Notes under the pieces: generated by a model
Seen by the model: the letters and a program-made list of their open reading frames with translations, nothing else
Databases searched by the model: none
What the model was told of the DNA's origin: nothing
Source: Casuarina equisetifolia
Taxonomy: Eukaryota > Streptophyta > Magnoliopsida > Fagales > Casuarinaceae
Assembly: GCA_028551475.1 (NCBI GenBank)
Contig: CM052355.1
Span: forward strand, 12,959,023 to 13,023,022
Reading direction: 5' to 3'
DNA: 64,000 bases
Program-made: the position numbers and the translations under genes
Part shown: one piece after another, positions 1 to 11,800 of the stretch
Layout: each line of letters starts with the position of its first letter
How positions within the stretch are numbered: position 1 is the first letter of the stretch

Positions 1-480
1 AAAATCAAAAGAAAAGAAAATTCAAGACTCCACATCCTAAATCAAACCCCTAATTTCTTATGTTTCCTACACGCACTTACAAATGTCATCAACATAAATT
101 TGAATTACTAGGATGTTAGTTTCTTTAGTTTTTATAAACAAAGTTGTACCTACGTTCCCTTTATTAAGTCCTTTTCATGCAAAAACTTACTCGAAATTTC
201 ATACCAACCTCAAGTAGGTCCTTATGTACATGTGATTTGGAAATGTATTATCTTGAAAAACTGGGTAATTGCTCCACATATACTTCTTCTATAATTAGAC
301 AATTTAAAAATACACTTTTTACATCTATTTGAAACAATTAAAAGTTCATAATAAGCAAAAGCAAACATAATCTTAATAGACTAAAATCTAGCATTAAGTA
401 CATTTTATGGAGTCTATATCTTCTTCTTAACTACCCCTCTCAGCAACGAGCTTTTGTTTCTAACTATATTTTTGTCAAGA
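1..480 (-). mobile_element. Ty1/copia fossil fragment (reverse transcriptase part)
   Basis: On the minus strand the stretch at about 230-340 translates into a degraded but recognisable copia reverse-transcriptase segment with the 'DVKSVFLN ... EEVYVEQ' signature. It is broken by several interruptions and continues off the left edge. A second copia part in the same orientation lies at 3671-5170 (integrase region), so both may come from one old element split by later insertions. This is a fossil with no LTRs visible in the window. Confidence 0.7.
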
Positions 481-861
481 TCTTTGTATGTTTCAAACGA
501 TTCTGTGGGCAGCCACATTAATGGCCGATCTGTGAAGGAATCGTGGTACTGTTTACGCTTCTTGTGACGCCCAATCTTCTGCATATTATGAACTCAAAAC
601 AGAATCCAGGGGACACTATAACCCGAGCATCTAAGGAACACTCGACCGTGAAAGAGCAACCAACAACCAAGTTGCCTAACAACATATACAACTACAAAGG
701 CCCATGATTCATGGCAACCACAGCCGCCCGTAGACATAACAAATTCCACACACAAAAAAAAAATACTAGAATAGCACGTTACCATTTTATACTCATCCAT
801 TTTATTTCTAAAAATCCATTTTGTCCCTGTGGCACATCGGCATTTCGAGTAGTTTATTTAG
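481..861. other. Unassigned spacer
   Basis: No gene, RNA or clear repeat is recognised here. Short open frames on both strands lack any family signature. The right end passes into sequence that recurs in the HIPP tandem units. Confidence 0.5.
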
Positions 862-2130
862 GTAGATGCACTTTGCCTCACCCTCTTACTTTCTTACGAA
901 AGAAGAGTTCCCCTTTTTTCACCTTTTAATTTTTTGGGCTTTTATTTATGGAATTTCTTTACACTTACTTTGCACCTTTCCAAAGTCTTTATCTTGTCAG
1001 CACCCTTTATTTTAGGAAAGTGACTTTCATAATTCCCGTACATTTAAAAAGGTGATTCTTTTTAGAAGTTACAGATTATCTATTGCCAACTTACGATAAT
1101 GGAATCAAAAAGTAAACTCGTTGGATGCCAACTTGTATGGTCCCCTTAAAGGCATGGTAGTCGATTCTCCTTACCATTTACTTCAATGATTACTTTAATC
1201 CAATGTTGTATAGAAATTGGGAGGGACGGCCATCCATAATGCATCATGGATTTAGCTTTCCTCATTTTAAATTGAGCGTTATGGGCAACAGCATGTGGAA
1301 TGATGCAACACGAACAAGCGAAGTTGTGCTACACACAAGCTCCTTGAGAAAGAGGCAACATCAACAACATCTGTAACAGGCAACGTCAACGTCTGTAGAC
1401 GGCAACAGCAACAACTGTAGAGACCAAAAGAAATGCTTGTGCTTTCGAGGGTCATAGTAGTGGCGTCCAATGTTTTGAAATTTGCGCATTGCCATCCATG
1501 ATTGTAACCACAGTAGTTGGAAAGCGGGGGAACAGTGGAAAGACAATGGTAGCAGGTATGTCCGATTATTGAAAATCAGTACCTATCATATAACAGTCAA
1601 AAGAAAAACCAATAAGCCACTGACACATTACAGCCTACCCACCTTTTTTACCTTGTCTAATTCTACTAATAAAGATAAAATAAAATCACATGACCTGAGC
1701 TTGACTGCCCCGTGTAGCTAAGGCAACTTGATCACGGTGATTTCCATGTGTGGACTTCCTCTCACATGAACTAATAAAAGATATCCAGGAAGAGAGCATC
1801 CACTCCTTTGCAATTTGCGCATGGCCATCCATGATCCCAGCCATAGTGAACCATTGAAAAATAGTTAGATAGAGAATCAAGGGTCGGTGCACCGTGGAAA
1901 AACAAGAGTAACTGAAATGTTCGTTTAATTGGAAATCAGTACCTACTTGTGTGGCACTCGATAGAAGAAGCATGAGCCACCGGCATTTACCAGCACAACT
2001 GGCTTATTTATCTTCTCTAATTCTAAAATGACAAAATAAAAGGAAGATGACTGTTACTTGACTGCGGCGTGCAGCCAAGGCAGCTAGAACATGGTGATGT
2101 ACGTGCATGGACCTTCGGTCACATGAACTG
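862..2130. repeat. Gene-less relic of the HIPP tandem unit (unit A)
   Basis: The order of sequence blocks matches units B, C and D. It has the segment with 'gcactttgcctcaccctctt', the 'aggaaagtgactttcataat' block, the 'gaaatgcttgtgctttcgag' block, and then the stretch that in units E and F lies just after the stop codon of the HIPP gene ('cttgactgcggc', 'cacatgaact'). That last stretch is present twice (about 1690-1770 and 2050-2130), but no HIPP exon follows either copy. The region therefore looks like one or two old units whose coding part was lost. Confidence 0.65.
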
Positions 2131-2447
2131 TTTGAACTTTTGAATGGCCCAAGACGAGCGAATAGGGTTTTCTATTTCCTAATTTGTGTCTCTAATTTTG
2201 TTGGCTTGTCATGTACTGATAGAAGAAAAAAACACAATTTCTAAATAGTTGCACGTTATGATTTGGGCAAGAACACACTATATAGGATTAAAAGATAAAA
2301 CCAGGATACATAAAGTTCTAAAACCAAGCTGCCATTTATTGGCAGTACTTCAACAAACATTAGATAAACTAGTTCAGTAAGAAAACAAAAAATATGCTAA
2401 GGCTACTTTTTGATCTACTAAGCTATCTCTTTTCCTTTCTTCTTCAT
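2131..2447. other. Unassigned AT-rich spacer
   Basis: Nothing recognisable is seen. It separates the unit A relic from an unrecognised minus-strand frame. Confidence 0.4.
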
Positions 2448-2765
2448 TCAACCGATTGTTGTTGCATTCTTTGACTGGGAGCCATAGTTGGTCCCATATT
2501 TCACTCTCATATTCTGTGCATGGCTAGGGGGTGGTGCTGTCACCCTTGCAACCCCTATGTCTAACATCCCTACTTGCGTTTCTGCATGATATTCTTTGAA
2601 TGCTGACCTGTTGCTAGTTTGAAACATTTGCCGGGCTGGTGCCAGCGAACTATCAACATGTCCATACCCTTGGGGTGCTCCATGCAAAACGTAGTTCAGT
2701 GTTCTTTTGTAACATTCTTCTTGTTCATCTCTTGGATCGGGTAAAGTATTGAGTATTGTCAGCAA
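2448..2765 (-). other. Unrecognised 105-codon open frame
   Basis: The frame begins MLTILNTLPDPRDEQEECYK and ends KNATTIG before a stop. Its composition looks protein-like: it is not low-complexity, has mixed charge, and has a PQGYGHVDSS stretch in the middle. I do not recognise the family. Upstream on the minus strand (2766-2835) there is no clear start or splice acceptor, so it could be the last exon of a decayed gene or chance. It has no copy elsewhere in the window, unlike most of the surrounding DNA. Confidence 0.2.
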
Positions 2766-3568
2766 TGCATGCTTTTTCCAGCTTCCTTAAAGCTTGATGG
2801 TCCTTCGTCTTGCTGCAGCAGTTCCTTTCCTTCAAATTGATTATATTTTTTTTTCCCAACTTAATAATCAATCATGCGAAAAAGAAATCAATTGATTGGC
2901 AGATAATGAAATTAGAGTTATTAAATTAATTGAATATAAGAACTCATAATTACCCAATATAATATTTGTATAATAGATTCAACTACAATTTAAATGATGA
3001 TAGAAACAACTAATCAACAGGAATAAAAATTAAGGCAGTGTAAGCAAAGAAAATAAAGATAAAGTCTTGTGTCAATTTAATTGTTTCAGTAATAATTTCT
3101 TGTGCCTACGTCTACCTTCTTTTAACTCAGTGCTAAAAGTAGTTGACTTAGAAAAGGGGACTGAATTGGGAGTCTCGGTTTTAGGTAGGGACCAGTATAA
3201 AATTGAAGTTTCTTTTCTAATTTGCTTGACTTAGTTGCAAATTTGCTTTGCATCCGGCAAGCAAAATAAATGGTGGATTGATAATCCAATATACTAAGTG
3301 CCCCTAACTTAACTGACAAGGGCGATTGAATTGGTTAGGTATTTTAAGTTAATGATTTTCCTTTGAAAGTATTGAGTCTTAGACCGCTTTTAATTGTTTA
3401 ATGAAAATGCTATGACCATATTCATGTGCCTTCTCTGTCTTGTTGGTCATGGTCACGAGCCCTTACCCACCAATTGAACCTTGACAATTGCCAACGGCCT
3501 CTTTCCAGGTAGTTCCTGGATTGTTCCTCCATTTTATTTTCCAACACTTGGATACAAGACTCCTTTCA
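2766..3568. other. AT-rich spacer without recognised genes
   Basis: Long A/T-rich stretches around 2840-3060 contain many short runs. No domain or repeat family could be recognised on either strand. Confidence 0.4.
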
Positions 3569-3670
3569 TTTTTTTTTTTTTTTACTCACCTACACAAGGA
3601 GGGGAGGGTTTTTGAACCTGGTGGACTCACCGATCAAGGGTCCTAACCCAATTACCACTAGGTTTGAGAG
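3569..3670 (-). mobile_element. tRNA-derived SINE, minus strand
   Basis: Read on the minus strand, there is an A-box-like 'cctagtggtaattgg', a spacer, a B-box-like 'caggttcaaaaaccc', a short body ending 'tgtgtaggtgagt' and an A-rich tail (the T run at 3569-3584 on the plus strand). This is the layout of a plant tRNA-derived SINE. It resembles the plus-strand element at 18,055-18,170 in plan. Confidence 0.7.
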
Positions 3671-5170
3671 AATCTAGTAGGCTAAGGGTACTCACAAATG
3701 GGTCAAGTTTTTCAAAGGAAATTGCTGCAAATCTAAGACTTTAATTTGAAGCTAATATGCTTGTAAATATGTGTAAATTTTTGAATTTTAAACAAGCCTC
3801 TTCCTGCTTTCAAAAAGAACCATTCATGTATAGTTCAAGGCAAGTAAGAAATTATAATCCAAGTTTTTTGTAGAGAAGAACATACGTTTTCTTAATTCTT
3901 GCTTTTATTTTTATTTCTTTAAAAAGTGGTATTAATTATAATGTAGCAGGAACATGGTCAAGCTTAATATGTCCTTGACTTATTAGATTCATAAAAAATA
4001 TGTGCACATTTTCTTCTGCAAGTAAAGTCCTCTTATTAAGTGTCCTAAAGGTTTTACTACTTGTGGAGTAGTCCAAAAGGATGTCTTCATCACTTTTAAC
4101 GTCAAACAACCCTAGGAATTCTTTTCCATTGTTATGTACACAACATTTGCAGTCGAAAGGTTTGGAATATGCAATATTAGGGTTTCAATCATAGAAAAGT
4201 TCGTATGGAATTTTCTTTAATAATTGTTCGATTAGACTTTATGTAATACACAACAAACAATATTTACAGCTTCACTCTACAACTACTTTGGCAAATTTTT
4301 TATCACATAGTATCGTTCTAGTAGTATATTGAAGATTTATATTTTTCCTATCAACTATCTCATTTTGTTACGGAGTCCTAGGTGTTAAGAACTTGTGCTT
4401 AGTTCCATTTTAAGAGCAAAAGTTTTCATACCCCGAATTTTGAAAATTTTTAACATTTTGATTTTGAATTCGCTTAGAACATGTCTCAAAAACTTCATAA
4501 GTTTCACATTTGTGAGTAATTAAGAAAATCCAAATAAATCTAGAAAATCCATTAATGATGATAAACACATAATCTGTGCCTCCCCAGTGAGGCAGTTCTC
4601 AAAGGAGCGCGAAGGTCCATGTGCCGTATTTGTGAAGGCTTAGTGATGGATGTGCAGTCTTTAGTGTCAAAACGGTATTTGGTTTGCTTCCTTTTCAAAC
4701 AAGCATCACATGCCAAGGTTTTCTCAAAATTTATATTCGACAATCCTCTCACTAGTCTCCTTTTACTGAGTTTTGTCGTTTGCTTAAATCCTGTGTGTCC
4801 TATCTTCTAAACCAAGTCCAACTCAGGTCATTGGTAATAGAAGAGAGACACGTTTCTGCATGTTGGTTATTATCAAGTTTTAGTTGGTAGACATTTTCCA
4901 CACGATTTTTAAAAATATTTCTATTCTTTTCTATATTAATACTTTGCAATAATCATATTCAAATTTTACTTTGATACCTTTGTCACACAATTGACTAACA
5001 CTTAAAAACAAGTTATGTTTCAAATAATTAACGAGCAAAAACATCATTGATACCAAGGTGAGGATGGGCTAGAAACATCACCTACTTCTTTAGTAATTCC
5101 ATTACCATAAGCTTGTGAACCAGTGTTTGTTACAGGTCATGTGTCAGAGCATCCATTATCCAAAAATCAT
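3671..5170 (-). mobile_element. Ty1/copia fossil fragment (integrase region)
   Basis: The minus strand shows a pre-integrase/integrase segment at about 4552-4752 with 'NINFEKTLACDACLKRKQTK' and the 'HMDL' motif. A downstream integrase-core part follows at about 4200-4440 ('TPRTP', 'NEIVDRKN'). The element is old and broken in many places, and no LTR could be delimited. It is the same family and strand as the fragment at 1-480; the unit A relic and the SINE lie between them. Confidence 0.75.
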
Positions 5171-6352
5171 GGGCTGTATGGGCAGAGTAACGAAGGACGG
5201 GAAAAACCAGACTACCACACCGACCGGGTCTGTAGAGTGATGTGAAAAATGATGTGACAAGAAATAAATTAGGCTAAACGTGTGACTCATGCCAAAGTAA
5301 GTAGTTTTCCGACTCAGTTGCTTTCCTGCTCAAGGATCTAAGCGGTAGGTATGCACTTTGCTTCACCCTCTTACTTCCTTAGCAAAGAAGAGTTCCCCTA
5401 AACCTTTGAACTTGTTCGAATTTCTTCATGGTTACTTTGCACCTTTCTAAAGTCGTTATCTTGTCCGCACCCTTTATTTTAAGGAAAGTGACTTTCATAA
5501 TTATACATTTTAAAAGGTAATTCCTTTTAGAAGTTATAGATTATCTATTGCCAACTTACGGTCATGGAACCAAAAGTGAACTCGTTAGACGCCAACTTGT
5601 ATGGTCCCCTTGTAAGGTATGGTAGTTGATTCTCATTATCATTTACTTAAATGACCGCTTTAATCAATCATGTTTAGAAATTGGGAGGGACGGCCCATCC
5701 TTAACGCATCATGGAGTTAGGTTTCCTCATTTATATTGAGAGTTATGGGCAATAGCATGTGAAATGATGCAAGACGAACAAGCTAAGTTGCACTTCACAT
5801 AAGCACTTTAACAAACGTTAAAACAGGCAGCGGCAATATCTGTAAGACCAAAAGAAATGCTTGTGCTTCCGAGGGCCATAATAATATTGGTGGGACTTAA
5901 GTCTAGCCATGTAGCTCTGAGCCAAAGTGATAGGGATAATAGAACCAAGGCCATTGTCAATGGCCAAAGAACGCCGATGGGTATGGGCATGAAGTGGCCT
6001 CCACTCATTGGTACGACGTTGTTGAAAGGGAAAGCAACAAGCACGTGCGTTGTGGAGATGCAATGATAATTGGGAACTTCTTTTATTTAAGAGTTGATAC
6101 AACTCACAATAGCACTCAAAAGTGAAAAAACAATTAGCCACCGGCAATTACAAGTCCATCAACCCTATTATCCTTGTTTAATTCTACAAAGCAACAATAG
6201 AAAAAGCAGATGCACTGGAAACTTGACTCAACATTAACAAACCGCAACTAAGAAATCTAGAACGGGTTGACGGCCCTGCACGCATTTTCCCTTTACATGG
6301 TGCTGCATCCTGGTGGGTTCTCTTGACTGAAGTAATCACAGCGGCTCAAATG

Positions 6353-7215
6353 TCAAGGCCTATACCCACCGCAACCACACCCACAACCATAGCTATCATA
6401 CACCGGTCTCTTGCAGCTCCCAGCGCATGGAGGTGGCCGGCCATGACAGCACGGCCCCCCCGGCGGACACACGTAACATGGTCCAAAACACACACAAATA
6501 GCTAAAACTGCTGGGAAACCCGGTACAGGCGGAGGCGGTGGCGAAGGCTCCACAGGCGGAGGCTTTTTAGGAGGAGGCTTGATTTCAATGCTCTTAATGC
6601 AATCACCAGCCTTGCAGAGTATCTTCCGCTTAATCTTTTCAGGACAGCAGCAGACCACTTTGATTGTCACAGTGTTTTTCTTCTCGTTGTACTCCTGGTC
6701 TTGTATTTCTCTTGTTCGCAACATTTAAACATCACATGGTAACTCAGTCGTTGCTTGATCAGCAACCATGTCAAATAAAAACTTCCAGGCAAAAAAAGTA
6801 CATTCATACACCTATACCGGAAGACAAAGAGAGAGGGAGAAACTCACGAGGAATTGCACAAAGAACTTTCTTCACCTTTTTGAAGCAGCGATGACACTGA
6901 AGGTCAACCTGCAGCACCATTGTTGTCGGAACCTGTAAGTGCAGAAATTCAAAATAAATACCATGCCCGAAATTAACCCTAAAAGAGTAACTACAGATTT
7001 AGTGATTTACCAAATAAAATAAAACAATCAGCTTCTGACGCGAAAACGTATTATGCAAAACAGTGAAGATCTCACAAGGAATCAAGAAGAAATTGACAAT
7101 TTAAATGATAGCCAATACGAAACTAAAATAGACTTCAGATTGGATCATATTATCGACTGGGTAACAAAGAGGGAAACAAAAAGAAGACATGAACATTGAA
7201 AACCTTTTCAGCCAT
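6353..7215 (-). CDS. HMA-domain proline-rich protein (HIPP family, copy B), CaaX box lost
   Basis: Three exons are inferred: 7215-7204 (MAEK), 6932-6848 and 6708-6353, with GT-AG introns, giving about 150 residues. The HMA domain begins with MVLQVDLQCHRC, where the CxxC pair (C17, C20) is the usual metal-binding motif. It runs on through 'QDQEYNEKKNTVTIKV' and 'CCCPEKIKRKIL'. A proline-rich linker and a cysteine/glycine-rich tail (YGCGCGCGG) follow. In copies C, E and F the tail continues as RPCY... and ends in a CaaX box. Here a TGA stands where the cysteine codon after RP is expected. The same frame then continues to CSTM and TAA at 6293-6307, so the prenylation signal is present in DNA but not in the predicted protein. 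HIPP-type proteins bind metals and protein partners and usually sit on membranes through prenylation; this copy would be soluble. Confidence 0.8.
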
Positions 7216-7264
7216 GGCTTTGAGCTCAAATCGATCTCAACTTCAGACCGGACTGAAGAAACCG

Positions 7265-7271
7265 CTATATA
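7265..7271 (-). promoter_or_regulatory. Putative TATA box of HIPP copy B
   Basis: The minus strand reads TATATAG about 50 bases upstream of the start codon at 7215. The equivalent position in copy C reads TATATAA, and the motif is missing in copy D. Confidence 0.45.
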
Positions 7272-7830
7272 GAGAAACTGAGTGAAAGTGGAATAAGATT
7301 TATTAAGACTGAAGCGGCAAGAGTGGAAAGATAAGGAAGTCACAAAGCCTGCTTAACAGCACGTGAAGAAGACGTAAGCATAACACGTCGTAGGTGTGAC
7401 CCAATGGGATATTAGAGCAACATAATGTTCAAGGCGAATACTAGCTAAAGTTTGGCTCTCCCCCATTCAGCCCGCAGTTCATATCATGACCGACAAGAAC
7501 CATTGTCGTCTTGTTAATGCAGCGAGAAATATTCAAACTTGTGGGTTCCAGAAAAGTTCTCTCTTCAGAAAGGTGTTCTCTTCTGCAATCATAGCCATCG
7601 GCAACCATAACTAACAACAAATCGCAGTTCCAGTCTAAATCTTTACAGTGTACCAACCCAAATATAAAAAGTTGGGCGTATCACTAACAAATACACTCCT
7701 AATTAACTTTGTTATCCCATTTATGAGTGCATTCCTCTTTTCACTGTAATCTATGTGCAAGTCCCAAGGCCTAAAGAGATTGTGTTGCAAGATGTGCAGA
7801 GCATCTTTAAACTTGAGAGACTGATCATTG

Positions 7831-7869
7831 GGGAGAGAGAGAGAGAGAGAGAGAGTAGTAGTAGTAGCC
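7831..7869. repeat. Microsatellite (GA)n followed by (GTA)n
   Basis: A run of about ten GA dinucleotides is directly followed by several GTA/TAG triplets in the 5' flank of unit B. The same place in units C and D has only a shorter 'gacagagagag' stretch, so it is length-variable between copies. Confidence 0.85.
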
Positions 7870-8339
7870 GTGGGTTTGATAATTAGGCATTGTTTTCAGT
7901 ATCATCCTTATAATTTCTTGAAATACATTATCTTTTGTGGTATCTAACCCTTAGGCCCAGCGATTTTTTATCATAAATTTGTAACTACGCGAGTTCAACT
8001 ATTTGCAAGTAATTGTAATTTGCAGGCGAAGAATCTTGTGGGTCCAAAGCTCTTCTGAGTTTACCTTCATATAAAACTACCATTTACACATGCACCTAAT
8101 TCACATAATTGGAATATTAAATTTGAAATTAAAAGGTCTCAACCCTCTTAATTTATCAACTGAGTTAACATGCTAATTTACCAGAGAACTAGTAGATAAT
8201 CAACGTAACAACACCACTTCTCCGTTTTCTAAATGGAATGAAAACTAAAGTGTCATTATGGAGCTACTAGAAAACTAAAAAATCCCTTTTCCGATAAATC
8301 AATTGAGGGGTTGCAGACGTTGGACAGTGGTCAATTACT

Positions 8340-8525
8340 TTAGCCAAAACTTATAATAAAAAATGAACAAGAAGTTGACTCAATGGGGCACTCCCTTGTT
8401 CTGGTAGCCATGGTGAGATCAATGATTTTAAACCGAAACTTATAATAAAGAATGAATAAGAAGTTGATTCAATGGGGCACTCCCTTCCTTTTTCTGGTAG
8501 CCATGGTGAGATCAATAATTTAATA
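8340..8525 (+). repeat. Local tandem duplication of about 90 bp in the 5' flank of unit B
   Basis: The segment with 'aagttgactcaatggggcac' and 'tggtagccatggtgagatca' occurs twice in a row (about 8345-8425 and 8443-8520). The same segment is single in the flank of unit D (about 26,000-26,085) and in its sister (about 33,778-33,860). Confidence 0.8.
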
Positions 8526-8645
8526 TGTTGTGCATTGCTCCATTCTTTTGTCATTATCTTGTGGGATAAAGTCTTGTACAAAAGCATGGCTCACTTGGAA
8601 CAAAGTATTTTGTTGAGAAGGGAGCAAGGTGGGCTTGAAAGAATA

Positions 8646-8650
8646 GGTGG
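8646..8650 (+). repeat. Target-site duplication (left) of the copia fossil
   Basis: GGTGG immediately before the 5' LTR is repeated at 14,545-14,549 immediately after the 3' LTR. A 5-bp duplication is usual for copia integration. Confidence 0.85.
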
Positions 8651-8872
8651 TGTTAAGTTGTAAATGTTTTATGTATTTATTTATTTGGGCCATGTATAGT
8701 GTTGGGCCTTGCAAGTTTGGGCTTGATAACCCAAACCTATGATTAGGGTAATTGCCCTATTTGTATTTTGTAACCAAGGTTTTTCATTCTCTAATCAAGA
8801 ATTTGTGAAAGGAATTTTCCCTAACTTTCATGTCCCAATTCTGGCTCCTTAAATGATCTTCTCATTCTAAGA
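8651..8872 (+). repeat. 5' LTR of the copia fossil
   Basis: Begins TGTTAAGTTGTAAATG and matches 14,316-14,544 over its whole length with about a dozen differences and one short indel. Confidence 0.9.
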
Positions 8873-11800
8873 TAGTATCAGAGCCAGGTTAAGGATTTCA
8901 TCCTAGATTCAATAAGTTCTTCTTATCGTTCATACTATTTTTTATCCTTTTTTGTTCAAAGCCAAAATAGTACCCATTTTCTTTATTCCTTTTAGGAGAA
9001 TAGATTTGTGTCCTGATCTTGTTCTTTTAATCCCTTTTCCGATCTCATTCAACATTTTCCTATTTGATTTTTGGTCTATTCACCATATTCCGCTACAATG
9101 TCAATTAAAAGCATAGTTGCTGTTCAAAACAACACATTTTGTCTTAGGGTTAAGAGTCTATCTAGTTTAATTACCTTTTTGCCCCTTTTCCATCTCCTAT
9201 CAAACATACTGTTTCACTTATTTTTCAGGTCACATAATCGGTTCCTACTTGAGTCCAATTTGCAACCTATTTTCTTGCAAACCCGAGATGCATTGTTTCA
9301 TCAAACAATTAAACGTGTGTTTCACTCCCTAGCCCATATGCATTGTCTTGTCACATCCCCAATGTGCATTTTGTCAACCTGTACCATTTCAACCAAAACA
9401 CATCGTTTTGCTTTACCCTTTGAAGCGTACCATTTCATTAAATGGTCTAAACATACATTTTGATTGGGCTTGGGTTTTTGTTTGGACTTGGGCTTGACAA
9501 TCCAATTCATATGTTCTATTCTCGCAGTTCTGGGTCATTTAATTGGATCCCTACTTGGTTAGATGACCCGAGTCGCATCTTCAACGACCCACCGTTGCCG
9601 CCACTGATTTCGATGCTGTTTTCACCAGTTTTTTGTCATTCTCGCCTTTTTTCTATTATTGTCCTCATTGTCGGCCAATTTTGCCATCATGGGTACTCAT
9701 TTTGAGTCCTCCAAGGTTAGAAATCAAGCAAAGTTGTTAAATCCATTATCCCTTGCCGCAAATGACATTTCCATCATTGTTTTGGTCCCCTAACTCCTCA
9801 CGAGATCCACAAACTACTTTTTTTGAAGGCCCAAGATGCTCATTACACTTGGCTTTAAGGACAAACTTGATTTTGTGAGTGGGAATTTGTCGCAGCCTAC
9901 TAATGATGATCCTCATGCTAGTTTTTGGAAAAAAATGCAACTTGACGTGCTTTCTTAGTTGATGCACTCAACCTCTTCTGAGATTGGGAATGCAATCTTT
10001 ATGTGTCGTAATGCTAATGCTACATGGAAAATGTCAAAAACCATATATTCTAAGATTACTAGCATTCACAAGTACAACTTAGAACAACAAATTGGAGAGG
10101 TAAAGCAATAGTTAAATGAGCATTTAGCCAAATATTTCTCTTGACTTTCTAATCTTTGGGTAGAACTAGATAAATGTTTGCCAACAATCAAGTGCAAGTG
10201 TAAGAAGTACACTTGTGATTTTTTGGCTTTGTTGGCAGTAGAGAGAGATTCTAGACAGGTCGTTTATTTTATGCTTGGTCTTCAACTTGTCTATGTTATA
10301 ATGAGGAGCAAAATCACTTCATGTAACCCTATTATATCCCTTAATGAGGTTTTCTATTAGTTTCAGATGAAGAACATCAATGCAATTTACAAGATAATCA
10401 TGGGAAGACAAATTTATACCTTTACTATAAAAACCCCCATGTTAAACGAAGGGGGGTTTAGGACTAGCCAGAGGGACAATCATTCATTTACAGTTGGTAA
10501 TTCATGACACTCCTCTGGTGGTATTAAATCTAGACAAGGAGGGTTAAGACCATTTTGTGATCATTGTTGTTAGTAAGGACATACCAAGGACAAGTGTTAT
10601 CGGCTTATTGGATTTCCTAACAAATCCCAGAATTCCAAGAAGAGAGGAAACTACACTAGTTTGGCAAATGCAGTTAGTACTGAGTCTAGTGATCCATTTG
10701 TACCTCTTATTAGTACTATAACAACATTAACTCAACCTACAGCTTCTATTGGCTAGACCTTCACCCCTAAGCAGTATCAATAGGTGGTTCAGCTCATTAG
10801 TCTTTTTGGACCTATAGAGCCCATGGCAAACTTCGCAAGTATAGTCTCTTCCTTGCAAAGTTCATCTTTATCCTACTAGCTTAGTGATTCAAGGGCAAGT
10901 GATCACATTACGTGCAATCTCACATGCATGGAAAATGTTTGATCTTACACATCCAACCCTATTTGGGTAAAACTACATGATAATAGTAATGTGGCTATCA
11001 CTCACATTGAGATCGTTTGTCTTTCTCCTTCTATCATACTTTATGATGTTCTCCATATGCCTTCCTTTAAATGCAAACTTTTGTCTGTTGTCAAATTTAC
11101 TTTTGACAGTTTTTGTCATATCACTTTTAACCTACACTTTTATTTCTTCTAGGACCGTTTGATTGAGACAGTATTAGGGTTAGGCAAAGCTGAGCGTCGT
11201 TTATATCATCTAGTGTCTTCATCGGATGCCATAGTGGAAGCTTTTTCTACTATTATTAAAACTTTTGAATGTAATGCTCCTAAACGGGTTAATGTGTGTA
11301 GTAACAATATGTTTAAGACTAATGTCTTAAGGAATAAATATATGCTATGACGTTGTCATTTTAATCACTCTTCTTGTTATGAATCTCCTTATTTGTTTTG
11401 TCCAATATGTCTTTTGGAAAAACAAACTTGTCTTCCCTTTCTCTCACATACCTCTAGTACAAACTCTCTTTTTAAGTTGGTCTATGTTAACATATGGAGT
11501 CCTCATCGAACCCTACATCATGATGGCTCATGTTAATTTCTGATCATTGTTGATGATTTTTCACATGAGACTTGGGTGTATCTCATGAAACACAAAATTC
11601 AAGCCCATCATTTCTTATGTTTGTTCATTACCATGGTCGAAACCCAATTTCATACTTATATTCACTGATTGCATTCTGATAATGGGTCGAGTTCTTTGGT
11701 CATGAGTGTATCTCTTTCCTTCAGCTCTGAGGGGTTCATCATAAAAGCTCATGTGTCCACACTCCATAGCATAATGGCTTCATAGAACGCAAACATTAAC

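Larger units (their letters stand above)
5345..8560. repeat. HIPP tandem unit B
   Basis: This direct-repeat unit consists of a 3' flank (5345-6290), gene B on the minus strand (6353-7215) and a 5' flank (7216-8560). The 3' flank shares the 'gaaatgcttgtgctt' and 'gttgatacaactcac' blocks with units C and D. The 5' flank shares 'agtcacaaagcctgc', 'cagttccagtctaa' and 'gtgcaagtcc' with them. Copy borders are set by eye where similarity to the other units fades. Confidence 0.7.

Noticed and set aside
7831-7869. Short tandem repeats considered as a CRISPR-like array
   Set aside because: They are simple GA and GTA microsatellites without spacers, in a plant genome.
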